Assembly (NCBI GenBank): GCA_041625575.1
Contig: JBFJTG010000001.1
Span: 1-64,000 of the forward strand
DNA from: Litorivivens sp041625575
Lineage (GTDB): Bacteria > Pseudomonadota > Gammaproteobacteria > Pseudomonadales > Spongiibacteraceae
DNA: 64,000 nt
Reading direction: 5' to 3'
The translations under genes and the position numbers were made by a program. Shown here piece after piece: positions 8,028 to 17,227 of this stretch (positions are counted from its first letter, which is position 1; the number at the start of each line of letters is the position of its first letter). The notes below the pieces were generated by a model that was not told where the DNA came from, did no database searches, and was given only the letters and a program-made list of their open reading frames with translations.

Positions 8028-10697
8028 CTAAGGAAATTCTATTGCGACGGCCGTATTACCGGCTGACGTCAGGTTGACCGTAACCTGACCGTTGGTCACT
8101 GTATAGGGGATGTTTTGCGCACTGACCCGAGTGCCATTGCTAAGCCCCCTTAGCGTTACGGCAACATTGCTGTCGCTCGTGACTTCTATGCGCTTGTCGC
8201 TGCGCGCTGCAATGGCAGCCTTTTCGAGATCGACCGAAAGCGCCGCAACGTTTTGCAACGTCAATGTGAGCAGTCCCGTTGGCGCCGGCGCATCGCCGGT
8301 TTCCCAGACCTGATATTCGTGAATATGGGGGCCGGTTTGCTGAATGCGCGCGGTGGAATTTTGGTCCGGTCGGACTTGCGGGTTATTACCATCGGGCACT
8401 GCGGCGGGGCTGATGACCTTGCTGATTACGCGCTCGGGCAGCGCTCCCGAGATGGCGTGTACACGCCCGGCTTTTGGTGTAATGCTTTGCTGGGTGAAAG
8501 TGTTGGTGAAGGTACAGCTTCGTCCGCTTTGACTTGGGCTGGGCTCATAGCCTTGTACGGGCGCGTTTTCGTCCGCGATTTGCAGGTCGTCAATCCACCA
8601 GGCTCCGTCGGCGCCTAGCGCAAATTCCGGATGCTGATCGTTGCCGGTAAAACGATAAATAATTTCGCCGGGATTAAGCTTGTTGCCTAAGGGGGCTTTA
8701 TCGCCATTGGTACTAGTGCCGATGAGCCAGTCTGTGGCTTCGGCGAAAGCGGGGTACTGGGCATCCTTGAGCACCCAGGCGACGTGGTCTTCGGCAAGGA
8801 AGTGGTCAAAGGTGTATTGGTAACCCAGCGCTTTCATGCGATTTGCGTTATCTCGTTGCTGGGTAAAGGGGATGAGTTGATCCAGCGATCCGCCAGCATG
8901 GTAGTAGCCATTCCATTTGAGATTTTCCATCTGAATTTCACCAAAACAGCCGGGGACGCTGCCGTTCTGGTCTGCAATTCCGGGCTCATCGGATTGTGCG
9001 CCTGCTAGTATTACGCCGGCGGCAAAGACATCGGGGTATTTAATCATCAGGCGTTGCGAACCAAGTGCTCCCATCGAAAAGCCCGACGTGAATGTTCTGG
9101 CCGGGTCGAGTTCGTAGCGGCTGGCAACGTCGCGCCATGCCTCCCAAAGATCTACGCCGGATGCGAATTCATAGAAACCGGAGACGCCGCGGCCGAGCAC
9201 CGTGAGGCAATAGGACTGGCGTAAATCGTTGCAGGTTTCGCGGTGGAAATTGGGCATGGTGGCGCGGTACTGCATATGGTTTTGGGTGAAACTGTGTAAG
9301 ACCAGTGTCATCGGCGTAGCTTGGGTGACGCCAACTCCGTCCGGCACCCACAGACCGTAGGGTTGCAATTTGTCGTAGTAACCGGCGTACAGGCTTATAT
9401 CGGAAGTTGCCTGCGCTGTCTGGTGAATAGTAGCGTCTTGCCCGGTGTAGATACCGGCACGACCGAACTGCTTCGGTCCCAGCGATGACACGTACCAGCG
9501 CACGGAAAATTGCGGCGGAAAGGGTTCGAGCTCATCGCTGCCGAGCTTGCCTGAATCAAAGTTGAAGGCAAAGTTGCTGATGTCGCCGCTGGCGAGATCC
9601 TGTGCCTGCGAGTTGCTCATCCAAAAGTTGTTGTCAAAAGGCTCGTCGTCGTAGCTGCGAAAGCCCACGTTATATACCGGAGGCGAGATTGGCAGGCCGC
9701 CGAGTTGAGAGACATCGCGATGGAAGCCGCCACCGCCATCGTGCAATCCGGAGAGTGCGTAAACCTTAAAAGCCGCGGAGGGTAGCGACAGAACACTATG
9801 GGGGATTTTTGCGACAAAACTCTGACTGTTGTTATCAATGTCGGTATCGCCAATTTTTAGCAAGGTGTTGGCAGCCACATTGCGCAGATAAACGCCCTTG
9901 CTGGAGATCAGCAGAATAAGATCAATACCGGCGGTTCGTATGTTCGGGATATCGGCCCAGCCGTTAGAGAATTGTCCGGCGGTGCCGGTATTAGTGTCGT
10001 TGTCAGTGTCCAGCGCGAAAGCAATGATGGGAGCGCTGTTGTCGACCAGCGTTACCCAGTCCACGCGCCAGTAGCTGGCGCTGGCGTCGCGTGCCAGGGC
10101 TAAGGCAAATATGTCGGCGCCATTACCCTGATAGGGATCTGTAGTAGGACTGTAATTCCCTTCGCTCATGTCGGGGCCCGGGAAATCACTCGCGTCAAGT
10201 GCTACCCGTGGGTAGGTCAGGCTGCCTGCATTTGGTGTCTGGACGTTGTGGGCAGGTGGTGGGCCGGCAAAAGCGCCATAGGCATCGTAGATAAAATCGG
10301 TCCAATAATAAGCGCCTCCGAAATAGCGTCCGGTGCCGGAGGTCGTGTTGATTCCATCGGCAAAAGGCCATATCGCGGCGGCGGGTATTGGTCGGCTATC
10401 GAGTGGGCGTTTGGCTGCATCGGGGACGCCGGCGGGCATGCGGGCGAGAATGGGGTCTTGGGGAGGCTGGTTGCCGCCACCGTTACCGCCTCCATTGCCG
10501 TTGTTCCCGCCACTGCCACTGCCGCTATTGCCATTGCCGTTATCGTTATTGCCGCCACTCCCGTTCCCGCCACTGCCGGAATTATTATCGCTGGATGGAG
10601 GGGGTGTTAAGGATGCCGTTGAGTGGCTGCGAGAATCTGATTTACAGCCAGTAAAAACCAACAATATTGTCAAACAGAAGCAGATCGTGCGCAGCAT
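8028..10697 (-). CDS. Large lipoprotein with alpha/beta-hydrolase (esterase-like) domain
   Basis: This 889-residue exported protein has a lipobox (VFTGC, Cys18) and then a Gly/Asn/Ser-rich linker (about 36-77). A beta-rich region with DTDNDTNTG (230-238) resembles sugar- or metal-binding modules. The alpha/beta-hydrolase domain has an oxyanion-type LVLHSF (465-470), nucleophile GFSMG (Ser541), a candidate acid in GGSLDQLIPF and a candidate histidine in EDHVAW. A C-terminal beta-sandwich (about 790-889) ends the protein. The layout recalls secreted feruloyl/PHB-type esterases and prolyl peptidase-like hydrolases, but the substrate is unknown. The long flexible linker would let the enzyme reach out from the membrane anchor. 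Confidence 0.8.
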   Translation of the reverse strand: MLRTICFCLTILLVFTGCKSDSRSHSTASLTPPPSSDNNSGSGGNGSGGNNDNGNGNSGSGSGGNNGNGGGNGGGNQPPQDPILARMPAGVPDAAKRPLDSRPIPAAAIWPFADGINTTSGTGRYFGGAYYWTDFIYDAYGAFAGPPPAHNVQTPNAGSLTYPRVALDASDFPGPDMSEGNYSPTTDPYQGNGADIFALALARDASASYWRVDWVTLVDNSAPIIAFALDTDNDTNTGTAGQFSNGWADIPNIRTAGIDLILLISSKGVYLRNVAANTLLKIGDTDIDNNSQSFVAKIPHSVLSLPSAAFKVYALSGLHDGGGGFHRDVSQLGGLPISPPVYNVGFRSYDDEPFDNNFWMSNSQAQDLASGDISNFAFNFDSGKLGSDELEPFPPQFSVRWYVSSLGPKQFGRAGIYTGQDATIHQTAQATSDISLYAGYYDKLQPYGLWVPDGVGVTQATPMTLVLHSFTQNHMQYRATMPNFHRETCNDLRQSYCLTVLGRGVSGFYEFASGVDLWEAWRDVASRYELDPARTFTSGFSMGALGSQRLMIKYPDVFAAGVILAGAQSDEPGIADQNGSVPGCFGEIQMENLKWNGYYHAGGSLDQLIPFTQQRDNANRMKALGYQYTFDHFLAEDHVAWVLKDAQYPAFAEATDWLIGTSTNGDKAPLGNKLNPGEIIYRFTGNDQHPEFALGADGAWWIDDLQIADENAPVQGYEPSPSQSGRSCTFTNTFTQQSITPKAGRVHAISGALPERVISKVISPAAVPDGNNPQVRPDQNSTARIQQTGPHIHEYQVWETGDAPAPTGLLTLTLQNVAALSVDLEKAAIAARSDKRIEVTSDSNVAVTLRGLSNGTRVSAQNIPYTVTNGQVTVNLTSAGNTAVAIEFP
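10467..10592 (-). repeat. Low-complexity Gly/Asn/Ser linker repeat
   Basis: This stretch encodes residues 36-77 of the lipoprotein hydrolase, built from irregular GSGG, NGNG and GGN units. The DNA is a degenerate array of about 6-9 base units (gccgcc, ccactg, ccattg on the plus strand). Such arrays change length by slippage. The antisense open frames across it are artefacts of the skewed composition. Confidence 0.8.
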
Positions 10698-10847
10698 GGA
10701 AGGAAACCTATTATTATTACTTTTCCTAAGAGTACCACTGTAGGCGGATTCCGTAAGTAGTCCGTAATGGTGAATAGTGTGGCTGGGGTTCGGGTCTCCT
10801 CGAAACCGCGATTTGGCTAAGCACTTGTACTCGATTCCCTGGCTTGA

Positions 10848-10934
10848 TCGCCTGTAGGGCAGGCTCCTACGTGGGGTCGGCGGGTCGCCTGCAGGCGAGT
10901 GTGGGCTGCTTGTAGGAGCGAGCCCTGCTCGCGA
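10848..10934. repeat. REP-like palindromic repeats, cluster 1
   Basis: Downstream of aacS lie a unit around CCTGTAGGGCAGGCTCCTAC (10851-10870), a short GCCTGCAGGC palindrome (10887-10896), and a unit in opposite orientation starting TGTAGGAGCGAGCCCTGC (10911 onward). The head-to-head arrangement with a GTAGGAGC core is typical of REP/BIME elements of Pseudomonas-like genomes. The same family recurs at 18.9 and 20.7 kb. The rest of the gap back to 10742 shows nothing else. Confidence 0.8.
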
Positions 10935-10942
10935 ATGAGCGT

Positions 10943-12892
10943 CTAGTTCGCCAATTCGGGCAGGTCGCGAAAATAGTCCAAAGCCTCGGGGTTGGCTAGC
11001 GCATCGGTGTTTTTTACCGCCTCACCGTGCACCACTTTACGTACGGCGAGTTCGACAATCTTGCCGCTGATGGTTCGGGGAATATCGGCTACCTGGATCA
11101 CCTTGGCAGGCACGTGCCGCGGGGTTGTGCTGCTGCGAATGCTGGTTTTGATTTCTTGAATGAGGTCTTCGTTCAAAGAGAATCCTTCACGCAGTACAAC
11201 AAACAATACGACGCGAACATCGTCCTGCCATTCCTGACCAATGACTACGCTATCGATGACGGCTTCGACTTTTTCGACCTGCCGATAAATTTCAGCGGTG
11301 CCAATTCGAACACCGCCAGGATTTAATACGGCGTCACTGCGGCCGTGAATGATGACACCCCCCGTCCCGGTAATTTCACCGTAATCGCCGTGGGCCCAGA
11401 TGCCGTCAAATTGCGAAAAATAGGCGTCGTGAAAGCGCTGCCCTTCATCGTCATTCCAAAAACCTATGGGGCAGGAGGGGAAGGGCGTAGTACATACCAG
11501 TTCGCCTTTCTCGCCCTGAACCGGCTTGCCGTCGTCGTTCCAAATCTCGACGGCCATGCCCAGCCCCCGGCATTGAATCTCACCCTTGTAAACGGGCAAC
11601 ACAGGATTTCCCAAAACAAAGCAGGAAATAATATCTGTGCCACCACTGATGGAAGACAGGCAGACATCCTGTTTAAAGTCGCGATAAATATAGTCGAAAC
11701 TTTCGTGGCTTAAAGGCGAGCCCGTGGACAAGATTGTCTTCAAGCTTTGTAGTGAATGGCTTTCGCGCGGTTTGACGCCGGCTTTTTCCAGCGAGGCTAT
11801 AAATTTGGCGCTGGTGCCAAATACGCTGATATGTTCCCTGTCGATGGTGTCGATCAGCAGTTTGCCCTTGTCGGCGAAGGGCGAACCGTCGTAGAGCACA
11901 AGGGTGCATTGGCTGGCTAAACCGCTTACCAGCCAGTTCCACATCATCCAGCCACAGGTGGTGAAATAGAACAGTACATCATCGGGGCCAATGTCTGTGT
12001 GGAGCTGATGCTCCTTGAGATGCTGTAGCAGGGTACCCCCGGCGCTATGCACAATACACTTGGGTACGCCGGTCGTGCCGGAGGAGTACATGATGTAGAG
12101 CGGGTGCTCGAAAGGCAGCGCTGCGAAACTCAAGGGCTCGGGTGATTCGACCAAAAAATTCTCAAAGCTAATGCTTTGGTTTATATCGCCCAGCTTGGGA
12201 TCAGATTCCAGTACCCCGGCAATGACGACTTTTTTGAGCGAGGGTAGTCGTTCAGCGATCGATTGCACGCGGGATAGCGTGTCGATGGATTTGCCGTTGT
12301 AAAAGTAGCCGTCAACGCCGAACAGGACGGTCGGCTCGATTTGTGCAAAGCGGTCTATCGCACCCTGTAAGCCGAAATCCGGTGAACAGGACGACCAGAT
12401 GGCGCCCAAACTGCTGGCCGCCAACATCGCGATGAGCGTTTCGGCAATATTGGGCATGAAGCCTGCAACGCGGTCACCTTGTTGTACGCCCAGTTGCTTC
12501 AGGGCATCCGCCAGTCGCTCGACTTGAGAGTAGAGTTCGGCGTAGGAGAGTTCGCGCCGTCGACCGTTTTCCAGCAGGCAAATTAAAGCGATCTTGTTGT
12601 CGCGACGCCGCAATAGGTTTTCGGCAAAGTTCAGTTTGGCGCCCGGAAACCAGTGTGCACCGGGAAAAGCGTCTGCGTTTTCGAGCACACTGCTATAGCT
12701 GACTTGAGCCTTCACTTCGCAGAATTGCCAGACAGCTTCCCAGAACGCGGCGGGTTCGCGCACAGACCAACTGTGGAGTTCGTCGTAATTCGAAAAACTC
12801 AATCCGGTGTCTTGCGTCAGCTGTCGGGAAAACGCGCTTATCCGGGTGTTTGCGATGCGCTCCGGTGTGGGAGTCCATAAAGGTTGGCTCAT
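10943..12892 (-). CDS. aacS: Acetoacetyl-CoA synthetase
   Basis: This is acetoacetate-CoA ligase (AcsA-like ANL superfamily, 649 residues). It activates the acetoacetate released by HMG-CoA lyase to acetoacetyl-CoA at the cost of ATP. It shows the P-loop-like YSSGTTGVPKCIVHSAGG, the motif DVLFYFTTCGWMMWNWLVSGLA, GGTDIISCF, and the hinge/core HGRSDAVLNPGGVRIGTAEIY; the C-terminus carries PRTISGKIVE with the catalytic lysine. I place the start at ATG 12892 (MSQPLWTPTPERIANTRISA), four bases after the HMG-CoA lyase stop. A longer open frame runs into the lyase gene but reads as noise there. It is the last gene of the liu operon. Confidence 0.95.
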   Translation of the reverse strand: MSQPLWTPTPERIANTRISAFSRQLTQDTGLSFSNYDELHSWSVREPAAFWEAVWQFCEVKAQVSYSSVLENADAFPGAHWFPGAKLNFAENLLRRRDNKIALICLLENGRRRELSYAELYSQVERLADALKQLGVQQGDRVAGFMPNIAETLIAMLAASSLGAIWSSCSPDFGLQGAIDRFAQIEPTVLFGVDGYFYNGKSIDTLSRVQSIAERLPSLKKVVIAGVLESDPKLGDINQSISFENFLVESPEPLSFAALPFEHPLYIMYSSGTTGVPKCIVHSAGGTLLQHLKEHQLHTDIGPDDVLFYFTTCGWMMWNWLVSGLASQCTLVLYDGSPFADKGKLLIDTIDREHISVFGTSAKFIASLEKAGVKPRESHSLQSLKTILSTGSPLSHESFDYIYRDFKQDVCLSSISGGTDIISCFVLGNPVLPVYKGEIQCRGLGMAVEIWNDDGKPVQGEKGELVCTTPFPSCPIGFWNDDEGQRFHDAYFSQFDGIWAHGDYGEITGTGGVIIHGRSDAVLNPGGVRIGTAEIYRQVEKVEAVIDSVVIGQEWQDDVRVVLFVVLREGFSLNEDLIQEIKTSIRSSTTPRHVPAKVIQVADIPRTISGKIVELAVRKVVHGEAVKNTDALANPEALDYFRDLPELAN

Positions 12893-12896
12893 TGAT

Positions 12897-13805
12897 TTAA
12901 ACTTCCAGCTTTGAGGCCAGTGCGTTGGCCACGCGCGATTGTGAGTTGCGTCCCAGTCGGGCGGATATACTTTGCCCTGCGGCGATGAGCTTGCCGAGAT
13001 CAATACCGTGTTCAATGCCGAGGCCGTCCAGCATATACACCACGTCTTCGGTGGCGACATTGCCGGTAGCGCCTTTGGCGTAGGGGCAACCACCCAGACC
13101 GGCGACCGAACTGTCGACGACACTAATTCCGAGTTGTAGTGAGCGCAGTATGTTGGCCAGCGCCTGACCGTAGGTATCGTGGAAATGTACCGCCAGTTTC
13201 TCGATTGCGATGTCTTTGCTCACGCTCGTGATTAATTGTTCGCAGTCGGCGGCGGTGGCAACGCCAATCGTATCGCCCAGAGATATTTCATAGCAGCCCA
13301 TACTTAACAGTTCGCGAGCGACATGGCTTACTTGCTCCGGCGCTATGTTGCCTTCGTAGGGACAACCCACTACGCAGGAAATATAGCCGCGCACCGGAAT
13401 CTTGGCATGGCTTGCAGCCTCCATAACCGGAATGAAGCGCTCCAGACTTTCCGCAATTGAGCAATTGATATTCTTTTGTGAAAAACTTTCAGATGCCGCA
13501 GCAAAGACTGCGACTTCCTGTGCGCCAGATGCCAGAGCGCGCTCAAAGCCTTTGAGATTTGGCGTGAGTGCACTGTAAGTCACGCCGGATTTACGCTGTA
13601 TGCCGGCAAATACTTCTTCGCTGCTGGCCATTTGCGGTACCCACTTTGGGTTGACGAAGCTGCCAGCTTCGATCGCTGTCAGCCCGGCGTCACTGAGTTG
13701 ATTGATCAAGGCAATTTTATCGGCGACGTCGAGAGACTGCTTTTCATTTTGCAGGCCGTCGCGCGGACCGACTTCAACTATTCTAACTTTCTGCGGTAGC
13801 TTCAT
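12897..13805 (-). CDS. liuE: Hydroxymethylglutaryl-CoA lyase
   Basis: HMG-CoA lyase cleaves HMG-CoA to acetyl-CoA and acetoacetate, the last committed step of leucine degradation. The 302-residue TIM-barrel protein starts with the substrate-site motif VEVGPRDGLQNEK. It has the metal ligands HFHDTYGQALAN and the flexible catalytic-cysteine loop GLGGCPYAKGATGNVATED. Its ATG overlaps the end of liuD by four bases, indicating translational coupling, and aacS follows four bases after its stop. Confidence 0.96.
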   Translation of the reverse strand: MKLPQKVRIVEVGPRDGLQNEKQSLDVADKIALINQLSDAGLTAIEAGSFVNPKWVPQMASSEEVFAGIQRKSGVTYSALTPNLKGFERALASGAQEVAVFAAASESFSQKNINCSIAESLERFIPVMEAASHAKIPVRGYISCVVGCPYEGNIAPEQVSHVARELLSMGCYEISLGDTIGVATAADCEQLITSVSKDIAIEKLAVHFHDTYGQALANILRSLQLGISVVDSSVAGLGGCPYAKGATGNVATEDVVYMLDGLGIEHGIDLGKLIAAGQSISARLGRNSQSRVANALASKLEV

Positions 13806-15823
13806 TCGCTGGCCTCAAACTCAAGTAGCTGCGCGCCGCCGTCAACGAGTTCGCCAGCCGCGAAGTAAAAGCTGAGCACTTTGCCATCGCTCGGGGCTTT
13901 AATACTGTGTTCCATTTTCATTGCTTCCATAATCAGCAAGACATCGCCCTTACTGACGGTGCTGCCTTGTTCCACTACCTGCGCAACGATGGTGCCGTTC
14001 ATGGGCGCTGCGAAGTGGTCGGCAGATTGAGCGGAATCATATTCGCCGGTGTCGGCTTTCACCCGACTGAAGCTGAAAGCGCGGTCAGACAAATAGACGC
14101 TGTATTCGTCGCCGTGCTTACTCACGTTGGCACTTAAACGGTGACCGTTTATTACGGCGGTGAGTGTGCGCTCATTGAGCGTGGCGCTGGCTTCAATACT
14201 TTGTCCCTCGATCGTGAGCCGGAGCAGAAAATCTTTATCCACCTGGCGCGGTTCGACCAACACAGTGACTTCTTTGTCCTGCCAGCGCAGGTTGAGTGAG
14301 CAGTGCGCAGGGGCGTTGGCACGCCATCCGAAGGCGGTATTCCAGGGAGAATCCGCTTCGGCACTGTTGCGGCGTTGAGCGTGCACGCTACGTTCTTGTT
14401 CTAGCAAGACATAGAGTGCCGCCAGGGGTAGCACGGATTGAACATCTTTTGCGTGCTGGTCTGGTGAGTTGTGGAATAACTCGTCGCTGTGCTTTTCAAT
14501 AAAACCGGTATCAAGTTCGGCGCGCTCGAAAGCGGGGCAGTGACTGATGTTGTAAAGGAAATCGATATTGGTAACAAGACCGCCTACGCTATATTCGGCC
14601 AATGCGCTTTGCAAACGTTTTAGCGCACGCTCTCTATTTTCATCCCAGCAGATGAGCTTGCTGATCATCGGGTCGTAGTAGACGCTGATGGTGTCGTTTT
14701 CAATCACGCCGGTGTCGATGCGAACATGCTCGCTACTGGTGGGCTCTTTCAAAAAACTCAATGTGCCCGTTTGCGGCAGGAAATCATGAGCTGGATCTTC
14801 GGCATAGATACGTGCTTCAAAAGCGTGGCCGCTTATTTTCAATTCGGATTGCTTGCGCGGCAGCGTTTCACCACTGGCAACGCGCAGTTGCCATTCGACG
14901 AGGTCCTGACCGCTAATCATTTCGGTGACGGGGTGTTCTACCTGTAGCCGCGTATTCATTTCCATAAAATAGAAAGAACCGTCGCTGTCGAGCAAAAATT
15001 CCACAGTGCCCGCGCCCACATAATCAATCGCCTGCGCCGCTTTGATCGCGGCATCGCCCATGGCTTTCCGCAATTCGTCGGACATACCCGGTGCAGGGGC
15101 TTCTTCGATCACTTTTTGGTGGCGACGCTGAATTGAGCAGTCGCGCTCAAATAAATGGACGGCATTACCGTGACTGTCACAGAATACTTGAATCTCTACG
15201 TGGCGCGGACCAGTCAGGTATTTTTCAACCAGCATCTTGTCATCGCTAAATGACTTCGAGGCTTCGCGCTTGGCTGCTGCGAGCGCGGTCGAAAATTCTT
15301 TTTCTGCCCAAACCTGACGCATCCCCTTGCCACCGCCACCGGCGGTAGCCTTGAGTAAAACGGGGTAGCCCATCTTGTCGGCGGCGGCTTTCAGTACCGC
15401 TTCGCTTTGGTCTTCGCCGTGATAGCCGGGCACCAGGGGGACACCGGCTTTTTCCATAATGCTTTTTGCCGCAGATTTCGAACCCATGGCTTCGATGGCG
15501 CCTACCGGCGGACCGATAAAAACGATGCCGGCCTCATCGCAACGCCGGCGGAAAGTCGCATTTTCGGAGAGAAATCCGTAACCGGGATGAATTGCCTGGG
15601 CACCCGTTTTTTTTGCGGCCTCTATAATGCGCTCTTGCTGTAAGTATGAATCGGCCGCCGGCGATGCGCCGATATGAATCGCCTCGTCGGCCAAAGTGGT
15701 ATGCAAGGCATGACGATCGGCGTCGCTGTAAACCGCGACCGTGCGAATGCCGAGTCTGTTGGCGCTGCGGATTATGCGGCAGCAAATTTCACCGCGATTG
15801 GCGATCAGGATTTTACTAAACAT
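13802..15823 (-). CDS. liuD: Methylcrotonyl-CoA carboxylase, biotin-carrying (alpha) subunit
   Basis: This 673-residue subunit carboxylates its own biotin for transfer to 3-methylcrotonyl-CoA. Domains in order are biotin carboxylase (FSKILIANRGEICCRIIRSA at the N-terminus; ATP-grasp glycine loop TAGGGGKGM; ERDCSIQRRHQKVIEEAP; EMNTRLQVEHPVTE), a linker domain, and a biotinyl domain with EAMKMEH (biotinyl lysine about 636). Leucine-pathway context and the LiuB partner favour methylcrotonyl-CoA over propionyl- or geranyl-CoA. The start overlaps the liuC stop by eight bases and the end overlaps liuE by four. Confidence 0.96.
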   Translation of the reverse strand: MFSKILIANRGEICCRIIRSANRLGIRTVAVYSDADRHALHTTLADEAIHIGASPAADSYLQQERIIEAAKKTGAQAIHPGYGFLSENATFRRRCDEAGIVFIGPPVGAIEAMGSKSAAKSIMEKAGVPLVPGYHGEDQSEAVLKAAADKMGYPVLLKATAGGGGKGMRQVWAEKEFSTALAAAKREASKSFSDDKMLVEKYLTGPRHVEIQVFCDSHGNAVHLFERDCSIQRRHQKVIEEAPAPGMSDELRKAMGDAAIKAAQAIDYVGAGTVEFLLDSDGSFYFMEMNTRLQVEHPVTEMISGQDLVEWQLRVASGETLPRKQSELKISGHAFEARIYAEDPAHDFLPQTGTLSFLKEPTSSEHVRIDTGVIENDTISVYYDPMISKLICWDENRERALKRLQSALAEYSVGGLVTNIDFLYNISHCPAFERAELDTGFIEKHSDELFHNSPDQHAKDVQSVLPLAALYVLLEQERSVHAQRRNSAEADSPWNTAFGWRANAPAHCSLNLRWQDKEVTVLVEPRQVDKDFLLRLTIEGQSIEASATLNERTLTAVINGHRLSANVSKHGDEYSVYLSDRAFSFSRVKADTGEYDSAQSADHFAAPMNGTIVAQVVEQGSTVSKGDVLLIMEAMKMEHSIKAPSDGKVLSFYFAAGELVDGGAQLLEFEASE

Positions 15824-16607
15824 GTGTCTTAACCCAGTTTGGTGATCGTTTTTCCAGAAAGGCTTTCAAGCCTTCCTGACCTTCATTTGAAATGCGTATA
15901 TCGGCAATGCGTTTGCAACTATCGGTTATCAAATCGTCGTCGATAGCCTGGTTGGCGTAATCGTTTATCAGGCGTTTCGCCTCTGCAATAGCAGCAGGAC
16001 TGTTGGCCAGTAGGGTGTCGATGACCCTGTTTATTGCACGATCCAGCTCCGACTCGGGAGCAACATCGGACAGTAGCCCGAGTGACAGAGCGGTATTGGC
16101 ATTAAAGCGTTCACCACTCAAAAAATAGCGGCGCGCAGCGCGTGCGCCAATAGCCTGTATGACATAGGGGCTTATGGTGGCTGGCATCAGCCCAATTTTC
16201 ACTTCGCTCAAACTGAAGCTCGCGCGTTCGCTGCCGACGGCCATATCGCAGCAACTGACCAAACCGACCGCGCCACCAAAGGCGGGGCCCTGTACCCGTG
16301 CTATGGTGGGTTTGGGCAGTTCGTTCAGCGTTTTTAGCATTTGAGCTAGCGCTTGCGCGTCGCGGAAGTTTTCCTCGTAGCTATAGTCCGCCATGCGCTG
16401 CATCCAGCTTAGGTCGCCACCGGCGGAAAAACTTTTGCCTTCGCCGGTGAGAATGACAATGCGAACGTCTTCGTTGTTGCCTAGAGTCGTAAAAGCAGCA
16501 GTCAGCTCGCCGATGAGGGTGTCGTCGAAACAGTTGTGTTTTTCGGGGCGGTTTAGGGAGACGGTAGCGACTCCGCGATTGTCGATGGTTTGGAGGAGAT
16601 TTGTCAT
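15816..16607 (-). CDS. liuC: Methylglutaconyl-CoA hydratase (enoyl-CoA hydratase family)
   Basis: LiuC hydrates 3-methylglutaconyl-CoA to HMG-CoA. The 263-residue crotonase-fold protein has the CoA-site strand RPEKHNCFDDTLI and the oxyanion-hole block KSFSAGGDLSWMQRMADYS. PAFGGAVGLVSCCDMAVGSERASF carries the acidic-residue region, followed by the trimerisation helices. I prefer ATG 16607 (MTNLLQTIDNRGVATVSLNR); an in-frame GTG at 16634 has no family support. Upstream lies the inverted-repeat element that separates it from liuB, so its translation is not directly coupled to liuB. Confidence 0.93.
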   Translation of the reverse strand: MTNLLQTIDNRGVATVSLNRPEKHNCFDDTLIGELTAAFTTLGNNEDVRIVILTGEGKSFSAGGDLSWMQRMADYSYEENFRDAQALAQMLKTLNELPKPTIARVQGPAFGGAVGLVSCCDMAVGSERASFSLSEVKIGLMPATISPYVIQAIGARAARRYFLSGERFNANTALSLGLLSDVAPESELDRAINRVIDTLLANSPAAIAEAKRLINDYANQAIDDDLITDSCKRIADIRISNEGQEGLKAFLEKRSPNWVKTHV

Positions 16608-16691
16608 TGGCTGTACCACTCTGCGCCTGCGCACGGGGCGCGATGTTTTAGGGTAAATGTATTTTCAATCAAGGGTTTCGCCTGCCGGCGA

Positions 16692-16723
16692 GTTACCTTT
16701 CTTGCGTGCCCAAGAAAGGTAAC
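16692..16723. other. Perfect hairpin in the left end of the inverted-repeat element
   Basis: GTTACCTTTCTTG and CAAGAAAGGTAAC form a perfect 13-bp stem with a 6-base loop. It would fold strongly in mRNA on either strand and could pause or terminate transcription within the liu operon. Confidence 0.85.
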
Positions 16724-17195
16724 CCAAAGAAGGGCACCCCCGTTCCAGCGCCCGCTAGTCGCGGGTACCCTGCGATGCTCGATCAACACCGGTCGCTGCG
16801 CAACTCGACCTTCGCGGCTATCGCCGCTGCGGGATTGATTCGCCAGAAACTGACTCACCCCTGCGGGGCGCCGTCGTAAACTCCGACGTCCAAATCCTTC
16901 GGATTTGTCGAACAGTGCTCGCTCTTTCCGGTGTTGCTTTGCGCTTCTCGGCGCCTCCAAGGGGGGCAAGAAGCCGCACTCCGGCCGTAGTTTTTTAGAG
17001 TCAATGCAATTCAATGTTCGGAGCTCGCGTATACCCCCTTGAAGCAGCTGAGCACTGGAGCATTCGGCGGAAACAAGCGAGCGGGTGTCTGAGGCCGCAG
17101 GCCGAGTTTCCGCTCGCGCCGCCGGATGCGAAGCGCGCAGGGGATCAGTGGGCACGCAGTGACCACTGACTGCGGAACGGGGCCTGCTTTCTTTG

Positions 17196-17227
17196 GTTAC
17201 TTTCTTTGCAGGGGCAAAGAAAGTAAC
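17196..17227. other. Perfect hairpin in the right end of the inverted-repeat element
   Basis: GTTACTTTCTTTGC and GCAAAGAAAGTAAC form a perfect 14-bp stem with a 4-base loop. It mirrors the left-end hairpin with several compensated sequence changes, so structure seems better conserved than sequence. Confidence 0.85.

Noticed and set aside
10248..10743. Plus-strand frames rich in Ala/Ile/Val or Pro/Leu repeats over the lipoprotein gene start.
   Set aside because: They are antisense translations of the Gly/Asn linker repeat; low complexity explains the lack of stops.
12893..13123. A 77-codon N-terminal extension of the acetoacetyl-CoA synthetase frame.
   Set aside because: It overlaps the end of the HMG-CoA lyase gene, is unlike the family, and an ATG with correct spacing exists at 12892.
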